Notes: a model not told the origin generated them from the sequence alone. Positions 55,122 to 64,000 are shown, counted from the first letter of the stretch. The stretch is DNA of 64,000 bases from Novosphingobium sp. (GCF_039595395.1 NZ_JBCNLP010000001.1:186001-250000), one strand, 5' to 3'. Translations and numbers: made by a program.

Positions 55122-56150
55122 ATGAAGCTGACCCAGAAGGACTTTGCCGCTCAGGCCGCCAGAGCGGCACGCGACTGTTCGGTGTTCTTCTTCTGCGGTT
55201 CGGATGAGGCCAGCGTGCAGGATGCCGCCACCCGCATCCTCTCGCTGCTGCCCGACCCCGGCGAAAGGGTCGAGTTCACCGGCGCCGAATTACGCCGCGA
55301 TGCAGCAAAACTGGGCGATGAGGCCCGCTCGACCTCGCTGTTCGGCGACCGGCGCTATCTCTGGGTCCGCGCCTCGGGCGATGAGGCGCATGATGCGCTT
55401 GAGGTGCTGGTGGGCGGTGAGCGGCTGTGGCCGGTGATCGTTCAGGCGCCCGGCGCCACCGACAAGGGCAAATGCGCGAAGCTTCTGGAGAAGCGCGACG
55501 ATGCCGTGGTGGCGATGTTCTATCCGCCCGATCTGCGCTCCGTCACCGCATCGGTTCGCGGCATGGCCAGCGCGGCGGGTTTGCGGATGGCCAACGATCT
55601 GGCCGAGCGAATCGCCGCTGCCAGCGGGCTCGACACGCGATTGGCCCAGTCGGAAGTGACCAAACTGGCACTCTATCTCGACGCCAGCCCCGAAAGGCCG
55701 CGCGATGCGGACATGGCCGCCTTCGCCGCCATCGGCGCTGCCACCGAGGATGACGGGCTCAACCCTGTGGTTAACGCCGTGCTGGGCGGCGACGTCGCGC
55801 GGCTGGGTCCGGAACTCAAGCGGATGGCCGAAGTGGGCCTTAATGCGGTGGGCGTTTTGCTGGCGATCGAGCGTCGCGCCTCGCAATTGGCGGGGCTTGC
55901 GGCGCGTATGGGGCCGCGCGGAGACGCGCGTTCCTTCATCGAAGCGGAAAAATCCGCCCGCCGCGTGTTCTGGAAGGATGCCGACGATCTGACCCGCCAG
56001 CTCTCGCGCTGGCAAGGGCCCGCACTGGAACGTCTGGTCGACAGACTGTTGATTCTCCATCGACAATTATTAACAAACAGTCAGCAAGCAGACCTTTTGC
56101 TGGCGCAAGGACTGGCTGAAATTACCCGGGCTGCTGCCCGAAAGCGATGA
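55122..56150 (+). CDS. holA: DNA polymerase III delta subunit
   Basis: The 342-residue subunit opens the sliding clamp in the clamp loader. The N-terminal half has FFFCGSDEASVQDAATRIL and the P-loop-like VGGERLWPVIVQAPG. The C-terminal collar domain follows. ATG 55122 lies 8 bp after the lptE stop. Its 3' end is followed by 163 bp that hold the promoter and leader of the sugar transferase gene. Confidence 0.92.
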   Translation: MKLTQKDFAAQAARAARDCSVFFFCGSDEASVQDAATRILSLLPDPGERVEFTGAELRRDAAKLGDEARSTSLFGDRRYLWVRASGDEAHDALEVLVGGERLWPVIVQAPGATDKGKCAKLLEKRDDAVVAMFYPPDLRSVTASVRGMASAAGLRMANDLAERIAAASGLDTRLAQSEVTKLALYLDASPERPRDADMAAFAAIGAATEDDGLNPVVNAVLGGDVARLGPELKRMAEVGLNAVGVLLAIERRASQLAGLAARMGPRGDARSFIEAEKSARRVFWKDADDLTRQLSRWQGPALERLVDRLLILHRQLLTNSQQADLLLAQGLAEITRAAARKR

Positions 56151-56313
56151 GCCGCTTTCTAGCTGCGACATGTTTTTACATTTGTTGCGCTTCCTTCTTG
56201 CTGCATTGCAACCAAACCAGTATTGTCACTTAAGAACGGCCGGGGGGCAGTTTTGCTATCCCGACCAGCATTGCCTCTTTTTGCGGCCCACTTTTGTGCG
56301 AGCGGAGAGACTT

Positions 56314-57750
56314 GTGTCTGGAGCTTCGACAACGATGAATGCGCCTGTTGCACGTCTTGGAGGTTCATTGCGCAAACGCGCAAAGGCGCGCGCACGCGCC
56401 GCGCGCATGCCTCTGATGCCCTCGCTGCAGCGGCGGCGCCTGCAATGCTACGGCTTGCTGATGATCGCGGATATGGCCGCGCTCTTTGTCGGCTTCGCGG
56501 CCACGGGCTATGCCTACAACATGCGAATTGGGTTCAGCGAATCTCTTCTTCTCGCCCAATTGGTTCTTCCGGTCTTCCTGACCGTTGCGCTCTACAATGA
56601 TGGCTATTCGATCAAGGCCCTGCGCAGCACCGAACGCAGCGTCACCTCGGCGCTGATGGCCCTGCTGGTGTCGGCGGCGGTGGTGCTGTTCATCACCTTC
56701 TACGCGCGCAATTCGCAGGAATATTCGCGCGTCGGCTTCACGCTGGGCGTGGTGGCCAGCGCCCTGACGCTGAGCTGGGAACGCCTGCAGATGCGCCGCA
56801 TGATCCGCTGGCGCTGCGGCTCCTCGGTGATCAACGAGCTGGTGATCGACGATGACGGCCCGGCGATCAGCCTGCCCGGCGCCTATCACGTCTCGGCCCG
56901 CAGCTTCAATCTGGAGCCCTCGCTGAGCGATCCTGCCGCGCTGGACCGCATCGGACTGGTGATGCGTAACGCCGATCGCGTGATCGTCAGCGCCCCGCCC
57001 GAGCGCCGCGTGGAATGGAGCATCATCCTGAAAGGCGCCAATGTCGCCGGTGAGGTGATCGACGATACCGTGATGCGCCTGGGTGCCAATGGTGCGCGTC
57101 TGGCGGCCGGTCATGGCATGCTTCAGGTCTCGGTCGGCCCGCTGGGGCTGCGCAGCCGGATCACCAAGCGCCTGCTTGACGTCTGTGTGGCGGGCGCGGC
57201 GGTGCTGGCGCTCTCGCCGCTGCTGCTCGCTGTCGCTCTGGCGGTGAAGCTGGAGGATGGCGGCCCGATCTTCTTCTTCCAGCGGCGTGTGGGGCGCGGC
57301 AACCGCTTCTTCCCGATCATGAAGTTCCGCTCGATGACGGAGAACAAGGTCGGCAAGGATGGCGGTCAGTCGGCCTCCAAGGACGACAAGCGCGTCACCC
57401 GCATCGGCAAGTTCATCCGCTCGACCTCGATCGACGAGCTGCCGCAGCTCTTCAACGTGCTGCGCGGGGATATGAGCCTGGTCGGCCCGCGCCCTCACGC
57501 CACGGGGTCGCTGGCGGGTGACAAGCTGTTCTGGGAAGTGGATGCGCGTTACTGGCAGCGCCATGCCTTGAAGCCCGGTCTGACGGGGCTGGCGCAGATC
57601 CGCGGCCTGCGCGGAGCGACGGATCGTGAGGAGGACCTGTCCGGCCGTCTGAACGCCGATCTGGAGTATCTGGCGGGCTGGTCGCTGTGGCGCGATATGT
57701 GGATCATTATGGCCACCTTCCGGGTGCTGGTGCACGATAAGGCCTATTGA
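56314..57750 (+). CDS. Undecaprenyl-phosphate sugar phosphotransferase (exopolysaccharide initiation)
   Basis: The 478-residue protein starts at GTG 56314, after GCGGAGAGAC; ATG 56335 is a weaker alternative. It has an N-terminal set of four membrane segments, a soluble middle (CoA-binding-like) and a fifth membrane segment before the catalytic domain. Catalytic motifs are FQRRVGRGNRFFPIMKFRSM and STSIDELPQLFNVLRGDMSLVGPRPH. The family (GumD/ExoY/SpsB-type) transfers a sugar phosphate, usually glucose-1-phosphate from UDP-glucose, to the lipid carrier. GalU is in the same window. Convergent with gltS-like across repeat M. Confidence 0.9.
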   Translation: MSGASTTMNAPVARLGGSLRKRAKARARAARMPLMPSLQRRRLQCYGLLMIADMAALFVGFAATGYAYNMRIGFSESLLLAQLVLPVFLTVALYNDGYSIKALRSTERSVTSALMALLVSAAVVLFITFYARNSQEYSRVGFTLGVVASALTLSWERLQMRRMIRWRCGSSVINELVIDDDGPAISLPGAYHVSARSFNLEPSLSDPAALDRIGLVMRNADRVIVSAPPERRVEWSIILKGANVAGEVIDDTVMRLGANGARLAAGHGMLQVSVGPLGLRSRITKRLLDVCVAGAAVLALSPLLLAVALAVKLEDGGPIFFFQRRVGRGNRFFPIMKFRSMTENKVGKDGGQSASKDDKRVTRIGKFIRSTSIDELPQLFNVLRGDMSLVGPRPHATGSLAGDKLFWEVDARYWQRHALKPGLTGLAQIRGLRGATDREEDLSGRLNADLEYLAGWSLWRDMWIIMATFRVLVHDKAY

Positions 57751-57775
57751 GCGGGTTTAGGCAGGAAGAGAGAAT

Positions 57776-58011
57776 GCGAGGGTGTTACACCCTCGCGCTC
57801 CCTTTAATGTCTGCGTTGCGTATAGGGTTCGGCCAAGGCGCCAAGGTTGCAGCGCCGCAGGCTTTAAAACGCCCAGCACAGTTGCTGTATCATCGATACA
57901 CTGCCTGCGGCGCCTTATGCCGCGCAGGTGGAGAGTTCAGGCGCAACGATCGGGTGCCACTGCGTTTTCGTCGGAAGACGTCATGGGAGCGCGAGGGGGT
58001 AACCCCCTCGC
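57776..58011 (-). repeat. Hairpin-capped intergenic repeat, copy M (covariant left cap)
   Basis: Reverse copy between convergent sugar transferase and glutamate synthase-like genes. The left cap is GCGAGGGTGT/ACACCCTCGC as in copy H; the right cap is the GGGGTAACCCC type. The centre holds an insert (AAAACGCCCAGCACAGTTGC...) between its arms. Confidence 0.9.
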
Positions 58012-58029
58012 ACCTTCCTTTTAAACCCC

Positions 58030-59721
58030 TTACACCAAAGCCAACCGATCCCCATCCGCCCGCTGAAAGCTGTCGACGTTTGCAGCTTCCCACCAGCGGC
58101 GCAGTTGCGGATCTTCGCTGCCCGCGACCAGTTCTCCAGGCCGGGCAAAGGCGTAGATTTCATCCAGCTGCCGCATCTCGGCGACATTGATCCTCTGGCG
58201 CAGATGCGATGGCCGCAGATCGGATGGGCTGTTGAGCCCGCTCGCCACGATGATCTCATGCAGGGCCCGCAATGTGGTGCCATGGAAGCGCGCCACACGC
58301 TCGGCCTTTTCCGGCACCACCAACCCGCGCTGGCGGGCCGCCGACTGGGTGGCGATGCCCGTGGGGCAATTGCCGGTATGGCACTTGAGCGACTGGATGC
58401 AGCCGATCGAGAACATGAAGGCACGCGCGGCGTTGCACCAGTCGGCGCCCAGAGCGGCGTTCACCGCGATGGAGGCGCCGGAGGTGACCTTGCCGCTGGC
58501 CGCCAGCCTCACCTGTCCCTTCAACCCGGCGCCGACCAGCGCATTGCGCGCCAGCACGAGGCCCTCGCGCAGAGGCATGCCCATCTTGTCGGAGAGCTCC
58601 TTGGGGGCGGCGCCGGTGCCGCCCTCGGCGCCGTCGATCACCATGAAGTCCAGCGTGATGCCGGTCGCCAGCATGGCCTTGGCGATGGCGAACAGTTCGT
58701 GCGGCAGGCCGACGCAGAGCTTGATTCCCACCGGCTTGCCGCCTGACAACTCGCGCAGTTTCGCGGCGAATTCCACCAGCTCGCGCGGGGTGGAAAAGGC
58801 GCTGTGGCGCGGGGGCGAGACGCAATCCTCGCCCATCGGCACGCCGCGGGTGGCGGCGATTTCAGGCGTCACCTTGGCGGCGGGCAGCACGCCGCCATGG
58901 CCGGGCTTGGCGCCTTGCGAGAGTTTCAGCTCGATCATCTTGACCGAGGGATGCGCCGCATGGTCGGCGAACATCACCGGATCGAAATGGCCCGATTTGT
59001 CGCGGCAGCCGAAATAACCCGAGGCCACCTGCCAGCACACATCGCCGCCATGCTTGAGGTGATAGGGCGACATCGAGCCCTCGCCCGTATCGTGATAGCA
59101 GCCCGCCAGCTTGGCGCCCAGATTCAGCGCCTCGATGGCATGGGCGCCCAGCGCGCCGAAGCTCATCGCCGAAACATTCAGGCGCGAGGCGGAATAGGGC
59201 TGCGAGCATTGGTCCGATCCCACCTTCACCCGCATATCGGGATCGGCATCGGGGTTGGGGGCCATGGAGTGCGCCAGCCATTCATACTCATCGGAATAGA
59301 CGTCGAGCTGGGTGCCGAAGGGGTGGGCGTCCGCCGTGCCATGGGCGCGGGCATAGACCAGATCGCGCTCCTCATGGGTGAAGGGGCGGCCATCGAGATC
59401 GCCCTCGACCAGATAGGCGCGCGAGAAGGGGCGCAGCGATTCAAACAGCCAGCGAAACCGCGCCGCGCCGGGATAGTTGCGTCGCAGACTGTGCGAGCGC
59501 TGTGTGAGATCCGCCAAAGCCAAAGCCAGCATCGGCAGCCCCGCCACCAGCAGCCACAGCCAGTCGCTCGATCCGGAGAGGATCTTGCCGATCACCCCGC
59601 CCGCGCAGAGCGCCCCCCCGGCCCACAGCACGACATTGCGCCGCCATGGCTCATCACGGAACAGGGCCATGGCGAGGGGAATCGGCGAGCGGCCCGGAGT
59701 GGGCGTGGCGGCATCGGTCAT
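58030..59721 (-). CDS. FMN-binding glutamate synthase family protein
   Basis: The 563-residue protein has two N-terminal membrane segments (RRNVVLWAGGALCAGG; WLWLLVAGLPMLALALAD). Then comes a glutamate-synthase-like FMN barrel with SAMSFGALGAHAIEALN, GEGGMS-type TGEGSMSPYH, FMVIDGAEGGTGAAP and the 3Fe-4S cysteines in CIQSLKCHTGNCPTG. It lacks the amidotransferase domain of GltB. Its electron donor and physiological reaction are unsettled. ATG 59721 with GGAG 6 bp upstream was chosen over GTG 59733. Confidence 0.88.
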   Translation of the reverse strand: MTDAATPTPGRSPIPLAMALFRDEPWRRNVVLWAGGALCAGGVIGKILSGSSDWLWLLVAGLPMLALALADLTQRSHSLRRNYPGAARFRWLFESLRPFSRAYLVEGDLDGRPFTHEERDLVYARAHGTADAHPFGTQLDVYSDEYEWLAHSMAPNPDADPDMRVKVGSDQCSQPYSASRLNVSAMSFGALGAHAIEALNLGAKLAGCYHDTGEGSMSPYHLKHGGDVCWQVASGYFGCRDKSGHFDPVMFADHAAHPSVKMIELKLSQGAKPGHGGVLPAAKVTPEIAATRGVPMGEDCVSPPRHSAFSTPRELVEFAAKLRELSGGKPVGIKLCVGLPHELFAIAKAMLATGITLDFMVIDGAEGGTGAAPKELSDKMGMPLREGLVLARNALVGAGLKGQVRLAASGKVTSGASIAVNAALGADWCNAARAFMFSIGCIQSLKCHTGNCPTGIATQSAARQRGLVVPEKAERVARFHGTTLRALHEIIVASGLNSPSDLRPSHLRQRINVAEMRQLDEIYAFARPGELVAGSEDPQLRRWWEAANVDSFQRADGDRLALV

Positions 59722-59857
59722 CGCAGTCTCCACCCCCGGCGGGTTTGGAGCGGGTCGCCGGGTTTAGGCGGTTAGGTCGCGCTTGTGCCTGCCCATGTAA
59801 AGCGAAATTGGCCCCCTCTCCGACCATGGGACGGGAAGGGGAACCAAGGTCCGGGCT

Positions 59858-61216
59858 TCAAAAACCGATATGCAGCCGCGCACCCAGCACATTGGCCGGG
59901 CCACGGTCGCGGTTGTAGCCGGGGTTGGCGATATGCTGGAAATCCACCGTCGCGCTGGCCCAACTGACCGGGCGATAGGTGTAATAGGCCTCCAGAATGC
60001 GCTCATCGCCGGGGTGAGGCAGGGCGCCATCGCCCACCAGCACGCCGATGCCGCCCGCCGCCAGATAGCGCTGGAAGCTCTGCGAAATGGCATTGTTCAC
60101 AAAGGCCAGCGCGAAAGTGTCCTGCGCCCGGCCCCAGCCCTTGCCCTTCAACGCGCCGCCAAAGGCCACGGTGCGGTCGATGTCGGTGAAATCATAGGTC
60201 TCGATCGCGCCATTGGTGGTGCCCGCGCGCAGGAAGACGCCGAGGTTGGCGGTCAGGCTCTGCTCGGCGTTCATCGAGATGCCGGCGCGGTTCTGCATGC
60301 GGCGCACCGGGGCCAGATCGACATCGCCGCCGGTGGTGCGGGCGAGTGCCACGGCATCGTCATAGCGCGCGAACATGCCCCGGTTGCGGAAGCCGGTCAC
60401 GCGCACCGCGCCGGGCTGGCCGAACAGCGTGTGGCGGTGCTCGATTTCGGCGACGATCTCGTTCTGGCGCAGATTGGTGCCCAGCTCCTCGCTGTTGGGC
60501 TGCTTGGAGAGGGTGTAGAGCCCGCCGCGCAGCGTCCAGTCGCCCTGATACCACTCCACCGCCGCGCCATAGGTGTAGCCCCAGGCGTTGGCCGCGTAAT
60601 CGAAGCTGCCGGTGTCCACCAGCGACCAGTTCAGGAAATCGCCGCGCGGATCATGGGCATAGGCGTTGGTGTCGAACACATCGCCCACGCCCATCTTGCC
60701 CGCCGTGATGACGATGCGGTTCGCCGTGGTGGTGGTGCGCAACTGGTTGGCGGCGGCGTCCAGCGTGACGGCCTTGCCGCCCAGCGCGATGGTCTGGCGC
60801 AGGAAGAGGCGCTGCAGCTTGAAGTAGGGGTTGTTCTTGCCGACCTTATAGGCCTCGGCGCTGGGAAAGCCGCCCGCGCCCAGCGTGTTCGACAGGCCGA
60901 AACCCTGATCGATCTCGGGATTGACCCAGAGTTCCGCGCCCTTCCAAGGCCGCACGCCCAGATAGAGCGTGGCGTCCACCGTCTCCTCGGTGTCATGCGG
61001 GTGCAGGCTGTTGTCGCCGGTGTAGGGCGAGGCAAAGCCCTTCACGCCCTGCACCACCAGCGTCGCCTGACCATGCACGGCATAGGTCTGATCGGGCTTG
61101 GCATCAGCGGACTGATCCGAAGCGGGGGCATCGGCGGTTTGGGCGGCGGCAAAAGGCACGGGCAAGGCGCCCAGCACGGCAAGCGAAACAAGAGGACGCA
61201 GGATCGAACGGGCCAT
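59858..61216 (-). CDS. Carbohydrate-selective porin (OprB-like)
   Basis: The 452-residue protein has a signal peptide (cleavage after AAA near residue 25). The mature protein is beta-rich with alternating hydrophobic residues and ends in a terminal Phe (LGARLHIGF). Typical OprB-type segments are ELWVNPEIDQGFGLSNT and NPYFKLQRLFLRQTIALGG. The family admits sugars through the outer membrane. Its promoter region is shared with the divergent metal-type regulator. Confidence 0.85.
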   Translation of the reverse strand: MARSILRPLVSLAVLGALPVPFAAAQTADAPASDQSADAKPDQTYAVHGQATLVVQGVKGFASPYTGDNSLHPHDTEETVDATLYLGVRPWKGAELWVNPEIDQGFGLSNTLGAGGFPSAEAYKVGKNNPYFKLQRLFLRQTIALGGKAVTLDAAANQLRTTTTANRIVITAGKMGVGDVFDTNAYAHDPRGDFLNWSLVDTGSFDYAANAWGYTYGAAVEWYQGDWTLRGGLYTLSKQPNSEELGTNLRQNEIVAEIEHRHTLFGQPGAVRVTGFRNRGMFARYDDAVALARTTGGDVDLAPVRRMQNRAGISMNAEQSLTANLGVFLRAGTTNGAIETYDFTDIDRTVAFGGALKGKGWGRAQDTFALAFVNNAISQSFQRYLAAGGIGVLVGDGALPHPGDERILEAYYTYRPVSWASATVDFQHIANPGYNRDRGPANVLGARLHIGF

Positions 61217-61325
61217 GGAAATCTCCCCCAGCGGCGCTTGGCATGGCAATGTGACAATTCCGACAGCCGCTTCACCGGAAAACTGCGGGGAAGCGGGCGC
61301 ACAGTCGGTCTGGACGGCGTGCGCC

Positions 61326-61346
61326 CTATACCCTAGGGGGGTATAG
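61326..61346. promoter_or_regulatory. Inverted-repeat operator of the RcnR/FrmR/CsoR family
   Basis: CTATACCC-N5-GGGTATAG is a perfect 8-bp inverted repeat around TAGGG. It resembles the G/C-tract operators of RcnR, FrmR and CsoR. It lies 30 bp before the regulator ATG and 110 bp before the porin ATG, so it could govern both divergent genes. Confidence 0.75.
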
Positions 61347-61375
61347 TATCAACCCCTCTTTTTTAGAGATTTCTT

Positions 61376-61654
61376 ATGACCCACGTCGCCGCTGAAAAGC
61401 AGAAGCTGCTCAACCGCCTGAAGCGCCTGCGCGGCCAGATCGACGCGCTGGAACGCGCGGTGGAGGCCGATGTGGAATGCGCCCGCGTGCTGCAGCAGGC
61501 CACGGCCTGCCGGGGGGCGCTGGAGGGCTTTATCGTCGAGGTGATCGAGGACCATATCCGCGAACATATGGTCGATCCCGCCTTGCCCTCCGCCGATCCG
61601 CGCGCTCAGGCGGCAGAAGAGCTGGTGGCGATCCTGCGCTCTTACCTGCGCTGA
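61376..61654 (+). CDS. Metal-sensitive transcriptional regulator (RcnR/FrmR/CsoR family)
   Basis: The 92-residue all-helical protein has the DUF156 pattern (NRLKRLRGQIDALERAVE, ECARVLQQATACRGALEGF). Candidate ligands are His3, Cys35, His60 and His64, the W-X-Y-Z set of nickel/cobalt-sensing RcnR. Typical FrmR and CsoR lack the full set. The operator is directly upstream, so autoregulation is likely. No metal-exporter gene is adjacent, which is unusual for RcnR. It may instead regulate the porin. It is followed by an O-antigen-polymerase-like gene 147 bp downstream. Confidence 0.88.
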   Translation: MTHVAAEKQKLLNRLKRLRGQIDALERAVEADVECARVLQQATACRGALEGFIVEVIEDHIREHMVDPALPSADPRAQAAEELVAILRSYLR

Positions 61655-61801
61655 TGATTGTTTGAAAATCCGGCGAAAGAGCCGGATTTTGCGGGCTGGT
61701 ATGCTCCCCCCGCCCGATTCTGGCTCCGTTCCGGTGGCATCGCCATGCCGCGCGGCGCGGCGCATGGCTTATGCTGCGTGCGGAAAGGGACGGCGCGCAT
61801 C

Positions 61802-63373
61802 ATGGTCATGGCGATCTTCTGGCTGCTGTGGGGCATCGCGGCGATCGGCTCGCTGCGCTGGATCACCTATCTGTTCTTCGGCAGCATCGCTTTTGGCGCC
61901 ATGAACACGCTGCCCGGCGGCATCAACCTGCTGCCCGCCACCGCCTGCGTACCGCTGCTGGTGTGGCGCATGCTGTGCGCGGGGCCGGAGTGGGGCGCCG
62001 GGCCGGGGCAGGTGGTGGATGCCATGCTCAACTGGCGCCGGCTGGGGCTGCTGACGGCCTATAGCCTGATCACGCTGGTCGTCACCTGCACCGCGCCACG
62101 CCTCTTTGCCGGCGTGCCCATCGTGGAGCTGAACACGCTGCGCCAGGGACGGCTGCATTTCGGCCCCACCAACATCACCCAGGTCTGCTATATGCTGGGC
62201 AGCTATGGCATCACGCTAGCCACCTGCATCATGGTGCAGAGCCGCGAGGGCCGCCGCCTGCTGGCCGAGGGGCTGCAGGTCGGCGCGCTGGTGCTGATCG
62301 TCACGGGCGCGGTGGATGCCACTTTGGGCAGCGCGCCGCTTTCCGTGTTCAAGACCGCCAAATACGGGCTGATCCTCGACGCGGCCTTTGACGATATCGG
62401 CGTGCGCCGTGTGGTCGGCGTGTTCAGCGAGGCCTCGGCCTATGGCGCGGCGACTCTGGCGCTGGCGGCCTGCCTGATCTTTATCCGCCCCGCGCGCGAA
62501 TTCGGCGGGCTGCTGGCGATGCTGGACATCGTGCTGGGGTTGGGGCTGGAACTGATGACCTATCTCTCCACCTCCAGCGGCGCGGTGGCGGGGCTAGGGC
62601 TGATGGTGGTGGCGCAGCTATGGTTCATGCTCTCCTCCTCACTGGCCAGCGCCGACCGGGGCGAGCGCGTGCAGGCCCAAGTCGAGGTGCTGGCCGCGCT
62701 GGTGGTGCTGGCGGCGGTGGCGATCTACCTCATCATGGCGCCCGATATTCTGGGGCGGCTTTACGATGTGATCGACCGGCTGGTGCTCAAGAAGGGCGAG
62801 AGCGCCTCCTACATCGAGCGCAGCGGCTGGACGCGCGACACCTTCCATGCCGTGATGATGACCTGGGGCTATGGCATCGGCGCCGGGGCCTCGCGCGCGT
62901 CGAACTGGGCGGTGGCGGTGCTGGCGGCCTCGGGCGTGGTGGGGGCCGCGCTGATGGGGGGCTTCTTCTTGCGCTGCATGCTGGCGGCGCTGCCCGCCGG
63001 AGGGCCGGGCCTGCCGCTGGCGAGCATGGGGCGGGGCGGACGCTATGCGCTGGCGGTCGCGATGATCCCGGCGATGGGGGCGGCCACCACCGCCGATTAC
63101 GGGGCGGTGATCGCGGTCATTCTCGCCATCACCGCCGCCGCGCCCATGGCCATGCCGGAGCAGGAGGAACCGCCGCAGATCCGCATCATGCGCGCGCCGG
63201 GCGGGCGAGGGCGCTTTGGCCCCTTTCCCTCCCCGGCGGATCAGGCGCGGGCGGTGCCGGGGTTTGTGGCATCATCCTCTCAACCTGCGCTGCCGCTGCC
63301 CGCCATGGAGGAGCCGATGGTGGTGCAGTCTTTGGACCACAGGCCCGTGGATCAGTCCTTGCGGTCTTTCTGA
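61802..63373 (+). CDS. O-antigen/exopolysaccharide polymerase-like membrane protein
   Basis: The 523-residue protein has about ten hydrophobic segments, a large periplasmic loop (after RLVLKKGESASYIERSGWTRDTF) and a Gly/Pro-rich C-terminal tail. The plan fits Wzy-type polymerases or O-antigen ligases. ATG 61802 was chosen; the frame stays open back to 61658 but the upstream part is polar and atypical. It follows a sugar transferase and precedes a GH16 gene, which is consistent with an exopolysaccharide locus. Its 3' end overlaps the convergent GH16 gene by 22 bp. Confidence 0.72.
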   Translation: MVMAIFWLLWGIAAIGSLRWITYLFFGSIAFGAMNTLPGGINLLPATACVPLLVWRMLCAGPEWGAGPGQVVDAMLNWRRLGLLTAYSLITLVVTCTAPRLFAGVPIVELNTLRQGRLHFGPTNITQVCYMLGSYGITLATCIMVQSREGRRLLAEGLQVGALVLIVTGAVDATLGSAPLSVFKTAKYGLILDAAFDDIGVRRVVGVFSEASAYGAATLALAACLIFIRPAREFGGLLAMLDIVLGLGLELMTYLSTSSGAVAGLGLMVVAQLWFMLSSSLASADRGERVQAQVEVLAALVVLAAVAIYLIMAPDILGRLYDVIDRLVLKKGESASYIERSGWTRDTFHAVMMTWGYGIGAGASRASNWAVAVLAASGVVGAALMGGFFLRCMLAALPAGGPGLPLASMGRGGRYALAVAMIPAMGAATTADYGAVIAVILAITAAAPMAMPEQEEPPQIRIMRAPGGRGRFGPFPSPADQARAVPGFVASSSQPALPLPAMEEPMVVQSLDHRPVDQSLRSF

Positions 63374-64000
63374 CACGCACCATCCTTGCGCCACGCATAG
63401 ACATGCACATAGCTGACCAGCAGCACCGACGGGTCGGGCGTATGGTCGATCGGATAGCCTGACCCCAGTGCCAGATTGACCAGCGGAAACATCGGCCGGT
63501 TCAGCTCCGGCGGCAGAGGTTGCTGCCACACCGCGCGCCGGTCCAGATAATAGGTGATCCCCTCGGGCAGGATGCTGATGCCATAGGTGTGAAAGCCCTG
63601 CACCAAGGCGCCATCGGGCACGGGAATCGCCTTGTTGCCGCCCACCGCCTTGTGGCCGTACCACACCAGCTTGCCCGTCTGAAAAGCCTTGGGATTGTGG
63701 CCGTAATACTCGATGGCATCCACCTCCACCGAGGGCGTGCCGTCATCGACGTTATGCAGCGTCTGCAGCCAGAAGGCCGGCCATGTGCCCGGCCCCGGCG
63801 GCAGTTGCATCCGCGCCTCGAAATAGCCAAAGCGCACGCCATGCCCGCGCCCCTGCGCATCCGCCGCCGCGATCAGCCCGGAGCGCCAGCGCCCGTCCTT
63901 GCCCTTGCGCGCGGTGATATGCAGCACGCCCCTGTCCACGGAAAATGGACCGTCCGGGCCGGGATCGCTGAAGGCCGCATCGCCGAAATCGCCGTTCCAT
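63352..64000 (-). CDS. GH16-family glycoside hydrolase, 3' part (runs off window)
   Basis: The frame is open to the right edge and at least 215 residues are present. The GH16 active site is SVEVDAIEYYG (E-x-D-x-x-E). Other family motifs are GYFEARMQLPPGPGTWPAFWLQ, YHTYGI-type HTYGISILPEGITYYLD and PLPPELNRPMFPLVNLALG. GH16 enzymes cut beta-glucans or galactans, or act as exopolysaccharide-processing lyases. The N terminus and any signal peptide lie outside the window. Its neighbour suggests exopolysaccharide trimming or release. Confidence 0.85.
   Translation of the reverse strand, partial: WNGDFGDAAFSDPGPDGPFSVDRGVLHITARKGKDGRWRSGLIAAADAQGRGHGVRFGYFEARMQLPPGPGTWPAFWLQTLHNVDDGTPSVEVDAIEYYGHNPKAFQTGKLVWYGHKAVGGNKAIPVPDGALVQGFHTYGISILPEGITYYLDRRAVWQQPLPPELNRPMFPLVNLALGSGYPIDHTPDPSVLLVSYVHVYAWRKDGACQKDRKD

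Overview
This is a GC-rich (roughly 65 %) chromosomal segment from an alphaproteobacterium. Gene content and order suggest a Sphingomonadales member, probably Novosphingobium-like. The clues are SciP (DUF1153), the order DUF3576 lipoprotein-leuS-lptE-holA, the run glnE-bcp-DUF455-M23 peptidase, a 1581-residue NAD-dependent glutamate dehydrogenase and an exopolysaccharide sugar transferase/polymerase pair. I found no tRNA, rRNA, CRISPR array, prophage or recognisable transposase. Almost every gene is housekeeping or envelope related.

Layout. 1-5.5 kb: the start of a CHASE4-type sensor, an M20 amidohydrolase, and a three-gene inositol module (CDP-alcohol phosphotransferase, inositol-3-phosphate synthase, inositol-phosphate cytidylyltransferase-like protein). 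5.6-14.1 kb: a small secreted protein, fabI, a BrkB-type membrane protein, a DnaJ-like chaperone, pdxH, a CDF metal exporter, a serine hydrolase and mnmA. 14.3-21 kb: the cell-cycle regulator sciP, a two-gene RND efflux system and a DUF445 protein. 21.2-24.6 kb: etfA and etfB, both broken, then sucC. 24.7-29.1 kb: an IMPase-family phosphatase, an ABC-2 exporter pair and queG. 29.3-36.5 kb: the large GDH, a TPR protein, an alpha/beta hydrolase and a small XRE regulator with its membrane partner. 36.7-45.4 kb: thrS (frameshifted), agmatine deiminase, glnE, bcp, DUF455 and an M23 peptidase. 45.9-51.9 kb: galU, murA, two small proteins, phaB and envelope proteins. 52-57.7 kb: leuS-lptE-holA and a polyprenyl-phosphate sugar transferase. 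58-64 kb: a glutamate synthase-like protein, a carbohydrate porin, an RcnR/FrmR-type regulator with a clear operator, an O-antigen-polymerase-like protein and the 3' part of a GH16 hydrolase. The last block may be the edge of an exopolysaccharide locus.

The most unusual feature is a family of 13 intergenic repeats of about 205-240 bp (one is a half copy). Each full copy is capped at both ends by a GCGAGGG...CCCTCGC hairpin and has a central GCCGCAGGC/GCCTGCGGC hairpin. Nine of the 11 convergent gene junctions in the window carry a copy. The other four copies lie between tandem genes, and none lies between divergent genes. The caps show compensatory base changes, and purine-rich flanks lengthen the terminal inverted repeats. 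One copy sits between two ordinary rho-independent terminators. The repeat explains a recurring spurious peptide (SWEREGVTPSHL) in many open frames.

Sequence-quality caution: thrS, etfA and etfB, which should be intact core genes, all carry disruptive indels, and etfA also has an in-frame stop. thrS is almost certainly essential, so at least that lesion is probably a consensus error.
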